A stretch of DNA of 64,000 nt from an uncultured Aquimarina sp. Its GTDB lineage: Bacteria > Bacteroidota > Bacteroidia > Flavobacteriales > Flavobacteriaceae. Made by a program: the position numbers and the translations under genes. The stretch's first letter is position 1; each line of letters opens with the position of its first letter. The stretch is from positions 1 to 64,000 of the forward strand of contig NZ_CANMQT010000015.1 in assembly GCF_947500065.1 (NCBI RefSeq), in the 5' to 3' direction. This document shows, piece by piece, positions 32,724-41,813 of this stretch. Below the pieces are notes generated by a model, which was given only the letters and a program-made list of their open reading frames with translations, had not been told where the DNA came from and did no database searches.

Positions 32724-33467
32724 TTATATACTGATTGTACTTAATTCTGTAATACTAACACCAGAATTAGTATCTGGAGCAAGTCTATATTGATATAATC
32801 CTGTCTCACCAACAGCTATCAATAGATCTTCAGAAATAATAACATCAAATGCGCTCTGGTTAATTGATGTAATCAAATTAGATTGTGTAGGATCGGAAAT
32901 ATCAAAAACTTTAATCTCATCATCACAGACAATCAAAAAATTACCATATAATCCAAGTCCTCTCGGAAAAGTAAGGTTTCTGGAATTAATCAGAACCGGT
33001 TCTGTAATTGTAGTAACATCATATACTTGAAGGACATTTAAATTATTACCACAAAAGGTATCAGAGTGTAAAGTGACAAAAGCATGGGTGTCATTAGCAA
33101 TGACGGGATCACAGGCTGTAAAATGTTCAACTTGCGATAATTTTTCCGGAAATTCAGGATTTGTTAATCCATATATAAACATTCCATTTCTAGATCCGAT
33201 ATATAAATAGTCTCTATAACTAAAAAGGGTTTCAATGTTAAATCCAATAGGTATCGTATTCACTTGCACTGGATCCTTAATATCAGTAATATTAAATACA
33301 GTAAGGTCTGTATTATCTACTGTGTATAAATAATCTCCTTTTAATGTAAACCTAGCTAAAGATCCTCCTTGACTATCAGAAGTAGGGGAAGAGGAATCAC
33401 TACTAGTATCAGAATCACAACTGAATATTATAAAGGAGGTAAGTATCATATAGATATATTTTTTCAT
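32724..33467 (-). CDS. LVIVD-repeat beta-propeller-like lipoprotein
   Basis: The frame opens at 33497, but the natural start is the ATG at 33467, which gives a lipoprotein signal (MKKYIYMILTSFIIFSC). After a Ser/Asp-rich linker come repeats of the type LKGDYLYTVDNTDLTVFNITDIKDPVQ and GLYGNFLIVCDDEIKVFDISDPTQ, the LVIVD blade pattern of surface beta-propeller proteins. 247 residues. It forms a pair with the similar lipoprotein just upstream, 11 bases away. Confidence 0.85.
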   Translation of the reverse strand: MKKYIYMILTSFIIFSCDSDTSSDSSSPTSDSQGGSLARFTLKGDYLYTVDNTDLTVFNITDIKDPVQVNTIPIGFNIETLFSYRDYLYIGSRNGMFIYGLTNPEFPEKLSQVEHFTACDPVIANDTHAFVTLHSDTFCGNNLNVLQVYDVTTITEPVLINSRNLTFPRGLGLYGNFLIVCDDEIKVFDISDPTQSNLITSINQSAFDVIISEDLLIAVGETGLYQYRLAPDTNSGVSITELSTISI

Positions 33468-33478
33468 AATGTTTAATT

Positions 33479-34000
33479 TTAATTGATTAGTGTCCAACCT
33501 ACAACTACGTTGTTTTCGGGAATATTGTAAGAAAGAAACCCATCTGGAGAGCGTAATTCGGGAAATACATTTACAATTCTTTTAGTAAGAGTAATTCCAG
33601 TAGTAGTATCATATTCCAAAGCAATTAGATCAGTTGCCTGATTGATATAGATCATATTATCTCGTACAGCAAGATCTGTAGATCCCGGAACTTCCAGAAA
33701 TTTAATGGGAGTAGGAGATGTTGGGTCTGAATTATCGTAGATATGAAAACCCTTATGCACTTCATTAATAAAGAGTAAATTGTCTTTTATGTAAATTTTT
33801 CCCGAAGTACTAATAGATATAGGGTCTTTAAGAGAAACGGAGTTTTCGAAATCAGTACGATCTAGTAAAACTGGCTCGTATCTCGAGAAAGCCGGATCAA
33901 TAATATCATCATCATTATTTTCGCAATCTACTAGAAAAGGACAACAGCTTTGCAATAATAGTATGGCAAAGCCAAAGAGCATGAATTTTGTAGTTTTCAT
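33479..34000 (-). CDS. Small lipoprotein with LVIVD-like repeats, 173 aa
   Basis: Signal MKTTKFMLFGFAILLLQSC with lipobox; then an acidic linker and repeats such as GKIYIKDNLLFINEVHKGFHIYDNSDPTSPTPIKFLEV. Shorter than its downstream neighbour but of the same blade type. The neighbour has its own signal peptide and start, so these are two genes in one operon rather than a frameshifted single gene. Function unknown. Confidence 0.8.
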   Translation of the reverse strand: MKTTKFMLFGFAILLLQSCCPFLVDCENNDDDIIDPAFSRYEPVLLDRTDFENSVSLKDPISISTSGKIYIKDNLLFINEVHKGFHIYDNSDPTSPTPIKFLEVPGSTDLAVRDNMIYINQATDLIALEYDTTTGITLTKRIVNVFPELRSPDGFLSYNIPENNVVVGWTLIN

Positions 34001-34091
34001 CTTTTGATTGTTTGATTAAAAGATGAGAATAATTCCGAATGGTTGCGTAGTTAAACAGAATTAGATACTTTCTACTGGTATGACTGATATG

Positions 34092-34117
34092 ATTTCATAG
34101 TAATTATACTATGAAAT
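34092..34117. other. Perfect inverted repeat between same-strand genes
   Basis: ATTTCATAGTA-ATTA-TACTATGAAAT is a perfect 11-base inverted repeat. It lies 33 bases downstream of the radical SAM gene and upstream of the lipoprotein pair. No T run follows it, so it may be a weak terminator or a binding site for the lipoprotein promoter. Confidence 0.5.
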
Positions 34118-34149
34118 CCCTGTATTCATGATACTGTTATTTAAGCAGT

Positions 34150-35049
34150 CTAATTATTTATTGTACTAATACTATCTGATATTTGATATTGGGAACAAAG
34201 CTCTTTCATTTTGTTATGAAATGCCTTTTTATAATAGGTTGGCATTCCTGATCCATTTTTAAAATAATGTATGTATTTGTTTTCTAAATCAGGATAATGT
34301 TTTTTGATTGCTTGTAGCATTAGTATCTTACTATCTGCCGGACCTTCTCCGAATAATGTAATAGTGGCAGGAAGTATATAATGGGCATTATGACCTTTAA
34401 AAGTTTTGAATAGTAAATTTAGATGTTCTGTAGTATCCGAAATAAAAGGCAATAATGGCATTAAACTAACACCAGTAAAAAAGTTATTCTTAACGGCTGA
34501 TTCTAAAGTTTTAAGCCTAGCTGATGGTTTTGTGGCTCCAGGTTCAAAAATTCTTCCTACTTCATCAGAAAGTGTAGAAAAAGAAAATGAAATTATAGTT
34601 CCTCTGTTCAATCTATATTTTAAATCTTCTGGTATAATAGCCGTTTTGTCAATTTGATCTAGTATATCAAAATCTCTTTCTACAAGATCAGATTTTGTGA
34701 TAATATGAACTGGAAATTTATGATTGGCTATTATTTTTAAAGCCTCTCGCGTCAATTGATATTTTTTTTCAACCTGAAGGTATGGATCTGTAGCTGATGA
34801 AAGTACTATAATACCATATTGATTTTTCTTAGCTCTATTGAATAATTGTTTATCCAATAGTTCGATGGTATTCATCTTAACAGAAAGACTACTTTCCAGA
34901 TTGGTACCGTATTTACTACCTCTGATATAACAATATAAACAGTTAAAAGAACAGCTACTATAAGGATTAAGGGTGTAATCATCTAAAAACCAAGAATCTC
35001 TTTTTTTTGTTTTGTTTAGAATTGATTTAACTATTATTTCTTTTGGCAT
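34150..35049 (-). CDS. Radical SAM protein of the spore photoproduct lyase-like group
   Basis: A 299-residue radical SAM enzyme. The iron-sulfur cluster motif C33-x3-C37-x2-C40 is in YSSCSFNCLYCYIRG, preceded by the typical LDDYTLNPY. It resembles the SPL-family radical SAM proteins (Rv2578c-like) of unclear substrate. The first codons overlap the end of the HEAT-repeat DNA alkylation repair gene by 23 bases, so the two are translated together. A DNA-related role is inferred from that link. Confidence 0.9.
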   Translation of the reverse strand: MPKEIIVKSILNKTKKRDSWFLDDYTLNPYSSCSFNCLYCYIRGSKYGTNLESSLSVKMNTIELLDKQLFNRAKKNQYGIIVLSSATDPYLQVEKKYQLTREALKIIANHKFPVHIITKSDLVERDFDILDQIDKTAIIPEDLKYRLNRGTIISFSFSTLSDEVGRIFEPGATKPSARLKTLESAVKNNFFTGVSLMPLLPFISDTTEHLNLLFKTFKGHNAHYILPATITLFGEGPADSKILMLQAIKKHYPDLENKYIHYFKNGSGMPTYYKKAFHNKMKELCSQYQISDSISTINN

Positions 35050-35755
35050 ATTCGTATCTGTTTAATCCTATAGAGATTTTTGTTCTAAACCAATTCGCTA
35101 CTTTTTTACTATCGTTAATTTCTGTTTTGTAATTTTCAATAATGTTTGGATGAAATTTTGCAGTGGTTTTTGCTGCCCAGCCTATACCTTGTCTTATTTC
35201 TTTATCGCTGTTGTTGGCCAAAGATAAAAGAAGATTAAAAATAATATTTACATAATCTTGTTCTAACCCCTTTTTTATGGAGTAATGAATTCCAGCACCT
35301 AGGGATCGAATAACCCAATTAGCGGGGTGTTTTGATAATTTTTGTATTTCAGGAATAGTCTTATCTGGTGCTGTTAATAGGGAAAAACCAAAAACACGTT
35401 CTCCTATAATATCACAAACATACCAAATATCGGCATCTGCTATATATTCAGTTGCTTTTTGTAATGATTCATTAAAATGAGTGGTTAATCGCTTTTGTAA
35501 TATAATTCCAAGTATTACATTTCCACCTTCAGTTTTTAAAGATTGGATTTGATCACAAAAGGCAATATGTTCATTCTTCGAAATACGGTCATAAAATACT
35601 CCTCCACAATATTCCAATAAAGGAAACTTCACTTTTTGAGTTAAAAGCCTATTATGAAATTCATGAATACAACTAGATAATCCTGCAGAGAAATAAGCAT
35701 CAAGACATTCGATAAGATGCTCCTTAACCTCGGATTTTCTTGTAATCACCCTCAT
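35027..35755 (-). CDS. DNA alkylation repair protein, AlkD-like HEAT repeats
   Basis: A 242-residue all-helical HEAT-repeat protein resembling the AlkD/AlkC DNA glycosylase group, which removes alkylated bases without base flipping. Visible features are repeated helices with ADIWYVCDIIGERVFGFSLL, HPANWVIRSLGAGIHYSIKKG and DKEIRQGIGWAAKTTAKFHPN. It overlaps the downstream radical SAM gene by 23 bases. Substrate specificity cannot be inferred. Confidence 0.75.
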   Translation of the reverse strand: MRVITRKSEVKEHLIECLDAYFSAGLSSCIHEFHNRLLTQKVKFPLLEYCGGVFYDRISKNEHIAFCDQIQSLKTEGGNVILGIILQKRLTTHFNESLQKATEYIADADIWYVCDIIGERVFGFSLLTAPDKTIPEIQKLSKHPANWVIRSLGAGIHYSIKKGLEQDYVNIIFNLLLSLANNSDKEIRQGIGWAAKTTAKFHPNIIENYKTEINDSKKVANWFRTKISIGLNRYEYAKRNNS

Positions 35756-35809
35756 GATTTATATATGTATATCTAATGTAATAAGGTAAGATACTTTATT
35801 AATTCGAAT

Positions 35810-36322
35810 TTATATCTTCTTGATTAATGCTTTTTGATCTCTAATACCTAGTTTTAGATTCTCGGTAATAATCAAAGATTTATCAATACGAGTTTGAGAA
35901 TTTTTAAACTGTAAGACATAATAAATCAAACCTCTCTTTTTACCAGCAGTAAAAGATTCAAAAATATCTGATGCTTCAGGGTCGCTTTGTAACACTGCTT
36001 CTAGTTCTTCGGGCATTTCTACACCATATTTAGAGGTGTCTTCAAATAGTTGAACCTCAAAATAATCACTAGGAAAAATACCAAGCTGCTTTTGGTATTT
36101 TTTACTAAACATCACAAAGAATTGATTTTTTCTTTTTTGTAAAGCCGCATGGAATTCTACAAAAGCGTTCTGAAAACGTATGTTAACAATTACTCTTTTG
36201 TGATTATGTGAGATGAAAGATTCAGCAATTTCAAAAGGAATCAATATGCTATGAACTGATTGTAAAGAAGCTTCAAAAGTTGGACTATATATTCTTTTGT
36301 TTTCACTGTTTTTTGATGTCAT
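35810..36322 (-). CDS. DUF1905/YdeI-family protein
   Basis: A 170-residue protein: an N-terminal DUF1905 domain (about residues 10-85, IPFEIAESFISHNHKRVIVNIRFQNAFVEFHAAL and VMFSKKYQKQLGIFPSDYFEVQL) followed by a YdeI/OmpD-associated helical domain (PEELEAVLQSDPEASDIFESFTAGKKRGLIYYV). YdeI-type proteins are linked with envelope stress or peptide resistance in other bacteria; role here unknown. It sits 55 bases upstream of the repair pair and may be its first operon gene. Confidence 0.88.
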   Translation of the reverse strand: MTSKNSENKRIYSPTFEASLQSVHSILIPFEIAESFISHNHKRVIVNIRFQNAFVEFHAALQKRKNQFFVMFSKKYQKQLGIFPSDYFEVQLFEDTSKYGVEMPEELEAVLQSDPEASDIFESFTAGKKRGLIYYVLQFKNSQTRIDKSLIITENLKLGIRDQKALIKKI

Positions 36323-36790
36323 ACTTAAGGATTCATAATCATTTTGATTGGTATTAATTTAAACAAATAATTTATTTCAAACACTTAAAAATATTGAATT
36401 TTTTTAAGTTAAGTATTTCGTGCGTAGAATAAGTTGTTTAATGATTTTGGCGTTTCGTTAATCAATTTGAGCTAAAATCCTGTTTAGAACGTTGTTTTTG
36501 TAAAAAAATCAAGAAAAAATTCGACAGATATCCCGTAACGCAAAAAAGGTATTGTTATTATTCTGATTTTTGAAATTATAAAGAAAAGGATGAAAAATAT
36601 TTTCTAAACTCTAGTGTTCATATAGGTTAACTAACAATTGGTAGTTTGATTATTTAAGTGTGTTTTTAGTGATATGAAATATTCAATAAAAATGTGAAAT
36701 TGTTTAGCTTTATTCAGTGATATGTGATTTATGTAATAGATGCTTTGGATTTTGTTAATTTTAGTTAACACAAATTCAAAATTTATACAT
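36323..36790. other. 468-base divergent intergenic region, no gene seen
   Basis: Between the DUF1905 gene (minus) and the M36 peptidase gene (plus). It is AT-rich and must hold both promoters, but I see no convincing TAnnTTTG box with a -33 partner and no repeat or RNA gene. Apart from two out-of-frame ATG codons there is nothing to report. Confidence 0.6.
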
Positions 36791-39700
36791 ATGAAAAAAA
36801 TGTACTCGTTTGTTTTACTTACACTATTAGTAGGACAAACAATGTTTGCACAAAACATCATGGATGGTATTGTTAAAAACCATCTCAACGGCACAACGGC
36901 TAAATCGGCTCTGACTACAGATGATGTATCAGAGTGGAAAGTAACAAATGTAGTTCCTTCATTGAACCCTGCAATACAACATGTGTATGTTCAGCAGTAT
37001 CATGATGGATTTCCAATAAAGTTTGCAACCTATAAGCTTACTGTAAAGAATAATAACCAAGTAACTTGGGAGATTAATCAGTTCGTACAGGATGTGAAAA
37101 ACAAAGTTACTTCTGCTAAATCATCGCTTTCTCCAGAGAGCGCTATTATGAATGTAGCAAGAGCACATAACATGCAATCTCCTCAATTAGTAAGAGCTAA
37201 AAGTAAGACTGATGGAGTATTGGTTTATGAAAATTCTGGAGTTACGCTTGAACCTATCAAAGCTAAACAAGTGTATATTAAACACAATGACCAGTTAGTA
37301 CTAACTTGGGAGGTAAGTTTATATCAGAAAGACGGTCAGCATTGGTGGAACGCAAATGTAGATGCTTCTTCTGGTGAAATTTTATATACTGAAGATTGGG
37401 TTATCAGTTGTAATTTTGGTACTCCTGATCATGAAAATCATAACCACAGTGAGTCTGTGTTATTTGATAAAGATGTTGCCACGGTTCCAACTAAAGCAGA
37501 AGCTACAGCAGCACTTGCTCCTGATTCATATAACGTATATGCAATGCCTGTAGAAAGTCCAAGTCACGGTAATCGTTCTATAGTAACTGACCCAGCAAAT
37601 ACTACAGCATCCCCATTTGGATGGCACGATACTAATGGTAGCGCAGGAGCTGAATTTACAATTACCAGAGGTAATAATGTATGGGCTCAGGAAGATAGAA
37701 ATGGGAATAATGGAACAGGTTTTTCTCCAAATGGTGGAGCTAGTCTAGATTTTAATTTTCCAATTGATCTCGGTCAGTCACCGACTACCTATGATGATGC
37801 AGCTATAACGAATCTTTTCTATTGGAACAACATCATGCACGATGTATTTTATCAATATGGTTTTAATGAAGCTAGTGGTAACTTCCAAGAAAATAATTAT
37901 GGAAATGGTGGAGCAGGAAGTGATTCTGTAAATGCAGATGCACAAGATGGAAGCGGAAGTAATAATGCAAACTTCTCAACTCCTGGTGATGGAGGTAATC
38001 CAAGAATGCAGATGTTCCTTTGGACTAGTCCTAATCCTGATAGAGATGGAGATTTAGATAATGGAATTATTGCTCACGAATATGGACATGGTATTTCTAT
38101 TAGATTAGTAGGAGGACCATCTTCAAATAATTTAGGAGGTTCTGAACAAATGGGTGAAGGATGGTCTGATTGGTTTGGATTGATGCTTACAATGAGAGCT
38201 GGAGATACAGGTACTGACTCAAGAGGAATTGGTACATACGCACTAAATCAGCCAACTTCTGGTAATGGAATCCGTCCGACTCCTTATTCTATAGATAGAT
38301 CTGTTAATAATACAGATTATGCTGATATAGGTGGATTAGCAAGACCACACGGAGTGGGATACGCTTTTGCAACTATATTATGGGATATGACTTGGGGATT
38401 AATTGATGCAGAAGGATTTGATTCTGATTTCTATAATGGAACTGGTGGTAATAATATCGCAATGGCATTAGTTATAGAGGGATTAAAAAATACAGCTAAC
38501 AACCCTGGATTTGTTTCTGGTAGAGATGGTATTTTACAAGCTGATCAAGATTTGTATGGTGGTCAGTATAACTGTATTATCTGGAAAGCATTTGCTGAAC
38601 GTGGTGTTGGACAAGATGCTAATGAGAATAATAATGGTGGTACTAATGGACAAACAGATCAAACTGTATCCTTTGTAAATCCTTGTGATGGTGGTGGACC
38701 TGGTCCTGGAACTGGTGAATGTTCTGGAGATATAGCTTCATTCCCTTATAGTGAAAGCTTCGAAGGAAATATCGGTGATTGGACACAAGCAACTTCTGGA
38801 GATGATTTAGATTGGACAGTTGATTCTAACGGAACTCCATCTAATGGAACAGGACCTAGCAGTGCTGTTGATGGTAACTCTTATATTTATGTTGAAGCTT
38901 CTGGAAACGGAAATGGATTCCCTAATAAAAGAGCGATCCTAAACTCACCTTGTTTGAACTTCAGCGGATTAACTTCTCCAACATTAAGCTTCCAATATCA
39001 TATGGTGGGTAACGCTGTTGGTACATTGGATGTAGAAGCAAGAACCGATAATACAGGAGATTGGACAAGCGTATTTAATAGATCTGGAGCTCAGGGAACT
39101 AACTGGAACACGGCTAATATTGATCTTTCTGCATATGCTGGAAACGCAAGTGTACAATTACGTCTTAATACAGTTACAGGAACTAGCTGGCAAGGTGATG
39201 TTACTATCGATGATTTAAGTATCACTAATGGTACAACTGATCCAGGACCTAATTGTGATGCAATCGATTTTAATGCTTTCTCAATTACTCCTTTCTCTAA
39301 TCAAGATTCAGCAGGTAACTTCTCAATTGTAAATGGAGGAGCTGGATTATCAATGTCTAATAATACTTGGAAGTATATTGCACTTAATTATAATGTAACT
39401 GCTAATACAGTTATAGAATTTGACTTTAGTAGTACTTCTCAAGGTGAGATTCACGGAGTTGGTTTTGAAAATGATAATTCTTTGACTTCTACTAGATATT
39501 TCAAAGTTCACGGTACTCAGAATTATGGAGTAACGAACTTCGATAACTATTCTAGTGGAACTACAACGTATGTAATTCCGGTTGGTAATTTCTACACAGG
39601 TAGTATGGATCGATTAGTATTCATTAATGATAATGATGCTGGATCAGGAAATAATTCAATCTTCTCTAATGTTAAGATTTATGAAGGATCTTGTGGAGGT

Positions 39701-39997
39701 TCAGCGGCAGTTGCGGCAGATTTCGGACCTACAACACCGATCATAGGGAACGAAGATGAAGAAGGTATTTCTAGTTTCACAATAGCACCAAACCCATTGA
39801 AGAGTGGAGGTTTATTGCAAGTTTCTATGAAAAACACTAAGAACTCTAGCGACCCTTATACTATAACGAATATGGTAGGGCAAATTGTTGGACAAGGAAC
39901 CATAAATGGTAGTAAAACTATCAATGTTGGTAATCTAAAAGTAGGTATGTATTTACTGAAAGTTCAAGGTGAAACACAACGATTTGTAATCAAATAA
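36791..39997 (+). CDS. Secreted M36 (fungalysin) metallopeptidase with T9SS sorting domain
   Basis: A 1068-residue exported protease; the ATG at 36791 gives a signal peptide (MKKMYSFVLLTLLVGQTMFAQ), so the earlier ATG at 36740 is rejected. Order: FTP/propeptide region (to about 200), M36 catalytic domain with zinc motif H429-E-Y-G-H433 (GIIAHEYGHGIS) and downstream glutamate, a MAM/jelly-roll-like domain (about 655-815), a second beta domain (about 820-985), and a C-terminal type A sorting domain (FTIAPNPLKSGG ... GMYLLKVQGE ... FVIK). Secreted through type IX and either released or surface-attached. A terminator follows. Confidence 0.95.
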   Translation: MKKMYSFVLLTLLVGQTMFAQNIMDGIVKNHLNGTTAKSALTTDDVSEWKVTNVVPSLNPAIQHVYVQQYHDGFPIKFATYKLTVKNNNQVTWEINQFVQDVKNKVTSAKSSLSPESAIMNVARAHNMQSPQLVRAKSKTDGVLVYENSGVTLEPIKAKQVYIKHNDQLVLTWEVSLYQKDGQHWWNANVDASSGEILYTEDWVISCNFGTPDHENHNHSESVLFDKDVATVPTKAEATAALAPDSYNVYAMPVESPSHGNRSIVTDPANTTASPFGWHDTNGSAGAEFTITRGNNVWAQEDRNGNNGTGFSPNGGASLDFNFPIDLGQSPTTYDDAAITNLFYWNNIMHDVFYQYGFNEASGNFQENNYGNGGAGSDSVNADAQDGSGSNNANFSTPGDGGNPRMQMFLWTSPNPDRDGDLDNGIIAHEYGHGISIRLVGGPSSNNLGGSEQMGEGWSDWFGLMLTMRAGDTGTDSRGIGTYALNQPTSGNGIRPTPYSIDRSVNNTDYADIGGLARPHGVGYAFATILWDMTWGLIDAEGFDSDFYNGTGGNNIAMALVIEGLKNTANNPGFVSGRDGILQADQDLYGGQYNCIIWKAFAERGVGQDANENNNGGTNGQTDQTVSFVNPCDGGGPGPGTGECSGDIASFPYSESFEGNIGDWTQATSGDDLDWTVDSNGTPSNGTGPSSAVDGNSYIYVEASGNGNGFPNKRAILNSPCLNFSGLTSPTLSFQYHMVGNAVGTLDVEARTDNTGDWTSVFNRSGAQGTNWNTANIDLSAYAGNASVQLRLNTVTGTSWQGDVTIDDLSITNGTTDPGPNCDAIDFNAFSITPFSNQDSAGNFSIVNGGAGLSMSNNTWKYIALNYNVTANTVIEFDFSSTSQGEIHGVGFENDNSLTSTRYFKVHGTQNYGVTNFDNYSSGTTTYVIPVGNFYTGSMDRLVFINDNDAGSGNNSIFSNVKIYEGSCGGSAAVAADFGPTTPIIGNEDEEGISSFTIAPNPLKSGGLLQVSMKNTKNSSDPYTITNMVGQIVGQGTINGSKTINVGNLKVGMYLLKVQGETQRFVIK

Positions 39998-40022
39998 ATA
40001 GATTATATACATAGTTTTTCAC

Positions 40023-40059
40023 AAGGAGGCTGTCTGTTAAGGATAGCCTCCTTTATTTT
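40023..40059 (+). terminator. Rho-independent terminator after the M36 peptidase
   Basis: AAGGAGGCTGTC pairs with GATAGCCTCCTT (one G-T pair) around a short loop and is followed by TTATTTTTT. Confidence 0.88.
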
Positions 40060-40177
40060 TTGATTATTATGCTTTTATTAGTGAAATGATTATAGAAGAA
40101 ATAAGTTTATTTCGAAGCTGATATAAAATATCATATCAAAATGATACATAAAACACCTTTATCGAAGCTGGTAATTT

Positions 40178-40633
40178 TTATTCAAAATGTATTTTCATTC
40201 CTTCGTGAGAATTTATAAATCCTAGTTTTTTATAAAATTTAATTGCTTCAGGTCTTTTTTTATCAGTGGTTAATTGAAGTAAATGAGCATTTCGTTCTTG
40301 CGCACGATTAATTGCCCATGTAAACATTGTTTTTCCGATTCCAAGTCCTCTTTTATCTTTTCTAATTCTTACAGCCTCAATTTGAGCTCTTATTTTACCT
40401 TGATACGTTAAATATTGGATAAATGTTAGTTGTAATGTTCCTATAATTTCTAGATCTTTATTTTCAAGAACAATCAATTCTTGGTTTTTATCTGAATCAA
40501 TCTCTTCAAAAGCTTTTAGGTATTCCTTAGGTAAAGGAATTTGGAAATTCTCTCTTGTTTTTCCAAGTTCGTCATCAGCAATCATGTGTACAATTGATGG
40601 TAGATCTTTTTTTATTGCTTTTCTAAACTTCAT
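40178..40633 (-). CDS. GNAT-family N-acetyltransferase
   Basis: The frame opens at 40660 but MKFRKAIKKDLPSIVHMI from 40633 is the normal GNAT start. 151 residues, with motif A IEAVRIRKDKRGLGIGKTMFTWAI (R-G-L-G-I-G loop) and motif B in AIKFYKKLGFINSHEGMKIHF. Last gene of an hxlR-dinB-GNAT operon. Substrate unknown. Confidence 0.9.
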   Translation of the reverse strand: MKFRKAIKKDLPSIVHMIADDELGKTRENFQIPLPKEYLKAFEEIDSDKNQELIVLENKDLEIIGTLQLTFIQYLTYQGKIRAQIEAVRIRKDKRGLGIGKTMFTWAINRAQERNAHLLQLTTDKKRPEAIKFYKKLGFINSHEGMKIHFE

Positions 40634-40662
40634 ATGATCTGTTTTTTGTTTCAGGTACAAGT

Positions 40663-41202
40663 TTATAAATACCTCTCTTTTATAATTTTTAAATGCCTTA
40701 ATTCGTGACCTGCAATGTGATAAACAAATGCTCTAACTGTTCTTTCATTGATTATGGTCCCATCTTCATCAATTCCTGCACCTTTTCTTAAGAGGCTCTC
40801 TTCAGGCAAATATTTGAATAAGATAATTGTACTTTTTCTTACGGCCTCATATTCCTCAAAAATACTATCCAAACTTCTTTCATTTGCATTAGAAAATTTA
40901 ACATAATCATCTTGTTCGAATCCCGGTAGAGGAGTGTTGTCATTTCTAGCGAAACGCATTGCTCTGCAAGAAAAGATACGCTCATCATCGATATTATGAA
41001 CTAAAATTTCTTTAATAGTCCACTTATTTTTTGCATATCGATACGTTAGTTTTTCTTCAGATAAACTATAAATTAATCTTTTTAATTCTAAAAAATTATC
41101 CCATAATTGGGTCAATATATTTTTATTAGTGTCAAGTAGATCCATGTAGATTTTGGAATATTCTGGATACTCTGATGGCATAGGTTTTTGTATGATTCTC
41201 AT
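40663..41202 (-). CDS. DinB-family protein (putative metal-dependent hydrolase)
   Basis: A 179-residue four-helix DinB/YfiT-like protein. NLWDNFLELKRLIYSLSEEKL-type first helices, KWTIKEILVHNIDDERIFSCRAMRFAR, and the late GHELRHLKIIKERY carry the three histidines (VHN, YHIAGH, HELRH) of the metal site. Many DinB-like proteins are thiol-dependent transferases or hydrolases; role here unknown. It lies 10 bases after hxlR and 29 bases before the GNAT gene. Confidence 0.9.
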   Translation of the reverse strand: MRIIQKPMPSEYPEYSKIYMDLLDTNKNILTQLWDNFLELKRLIYSLSEEKLTYRYAKNKWTIKEILVHNIDDERIFSCRAMRFARNDNTPLPGFEQDDYVKFSNANERSLDSIFEEYEAVRKSTIILFKYLPEESLLRKGAGIDEDGTIINERTVRAFVYHIAGHELRHLKIIKERYL

Positions 41203-41212
41203 AATATTAGAT

Positions 41213-41554
41213 TTATTGATTTTTAATATCTTCTGCCCATTGCTTAGCCCATTTACCTAAAGGGTGAATTAACTTAAAAAGCTCTAGTCCCTGTTTTGTT
41301 AGGGTATACCCATCAACTGTTCTTTCAATTAAATCTGCAATAGTTAATTCTTTTATTCTCTTATTTAAAGTAGTTGGAGAAATATTTTCACAGTATTCTT
41401 GAAGTTTTCTAAAAGTGCTGGGACCATTATTTAAATGCCATATGATACCCATTGACCAGCTGCGACCCAGTAAATCAAAAATGACCATTATTGGCTGTCC
41501 GGTTTTTGAACCTCTTACTGGTTTTCCTGGAATTGGTTGTGAATTAGAATTCAT
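41213..41554 (-). CDS. HxlR-family winged-helix transcription regulator
   Basis: A 113-residue DNA-binding protein of the HxlR family: GRSWSMGIIWHLNNGPSTFRKLQEYCENISPTTLNKRIKELTIADLIERTVDGYTLTKQGLELFKLIHPLGKWAKQWAEDI covers the whole winged helix. It lacks the N-terminal cysteine often used as a redox switch. First gene of the operon; two identical-plan palindromes overlap its promoter (41558-41594), so self-repression is likely. Confidence 0.93.
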   Translation of the reverse strand: MNSNSQPIPGKPVRGSKTGQPIMVIFDLLGRSWSMGIIWHLNNGPSTFRKLQEYCENISPTTLNKRIKELTIADLIERTVDGYTLTKQGLELFKLIHPLGKWAKQWAEDIKNQ

Positions 41555-41557
41555 AAT

Positions 41558-41594
41558 GCTACATATTTTGTAGCAAAGCTACATAAAGTGTAGC
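41558..41594 (-). promoter_or_regulatory. Double palindromic operator with overlapping promoter of hxlR
   Basis: GCTACATATTTTGTAGC (41558-41574) and GCTACATAAAGTGTAGC (41578-41594) share the plan GCTACA-N5-TGTAGC, with centres 20 bases apart, about two helical turns. On the minus strand TAGCTTTG (complement of 41571-41578) is a -7 box between them, and TTTG lies 20 bases upstream. HxlR dimers binding here would block RNA polymerase. Confidence 0.85.
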
Positions 41595-41813
41595 GTCTTG
41601 CCAAATATGCCCTACCTTCAATTTTTACAGATTTAGAAAAACAGCATACTATTTTTTGCTAAGAAGACCATCTGGTTTAGTAATCATAAAATAAGAACTC
41701 TATATGTTAATACTACTTGAATGCATCGTTAACTTTTAATTAATATTTACTAACTAGAAGGTTTGTAGCGGTTTAAGTGTTACTTTCGTTTTAACTAACT
41801 TAATTCACAAATA

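Noticed and set aside
32724..34000. One frameshifted beta-propeller gene
   Set aside because: Both parts have their own ATG, signal peptide and lipobox, and there is an 11-base gap with a stop between them.
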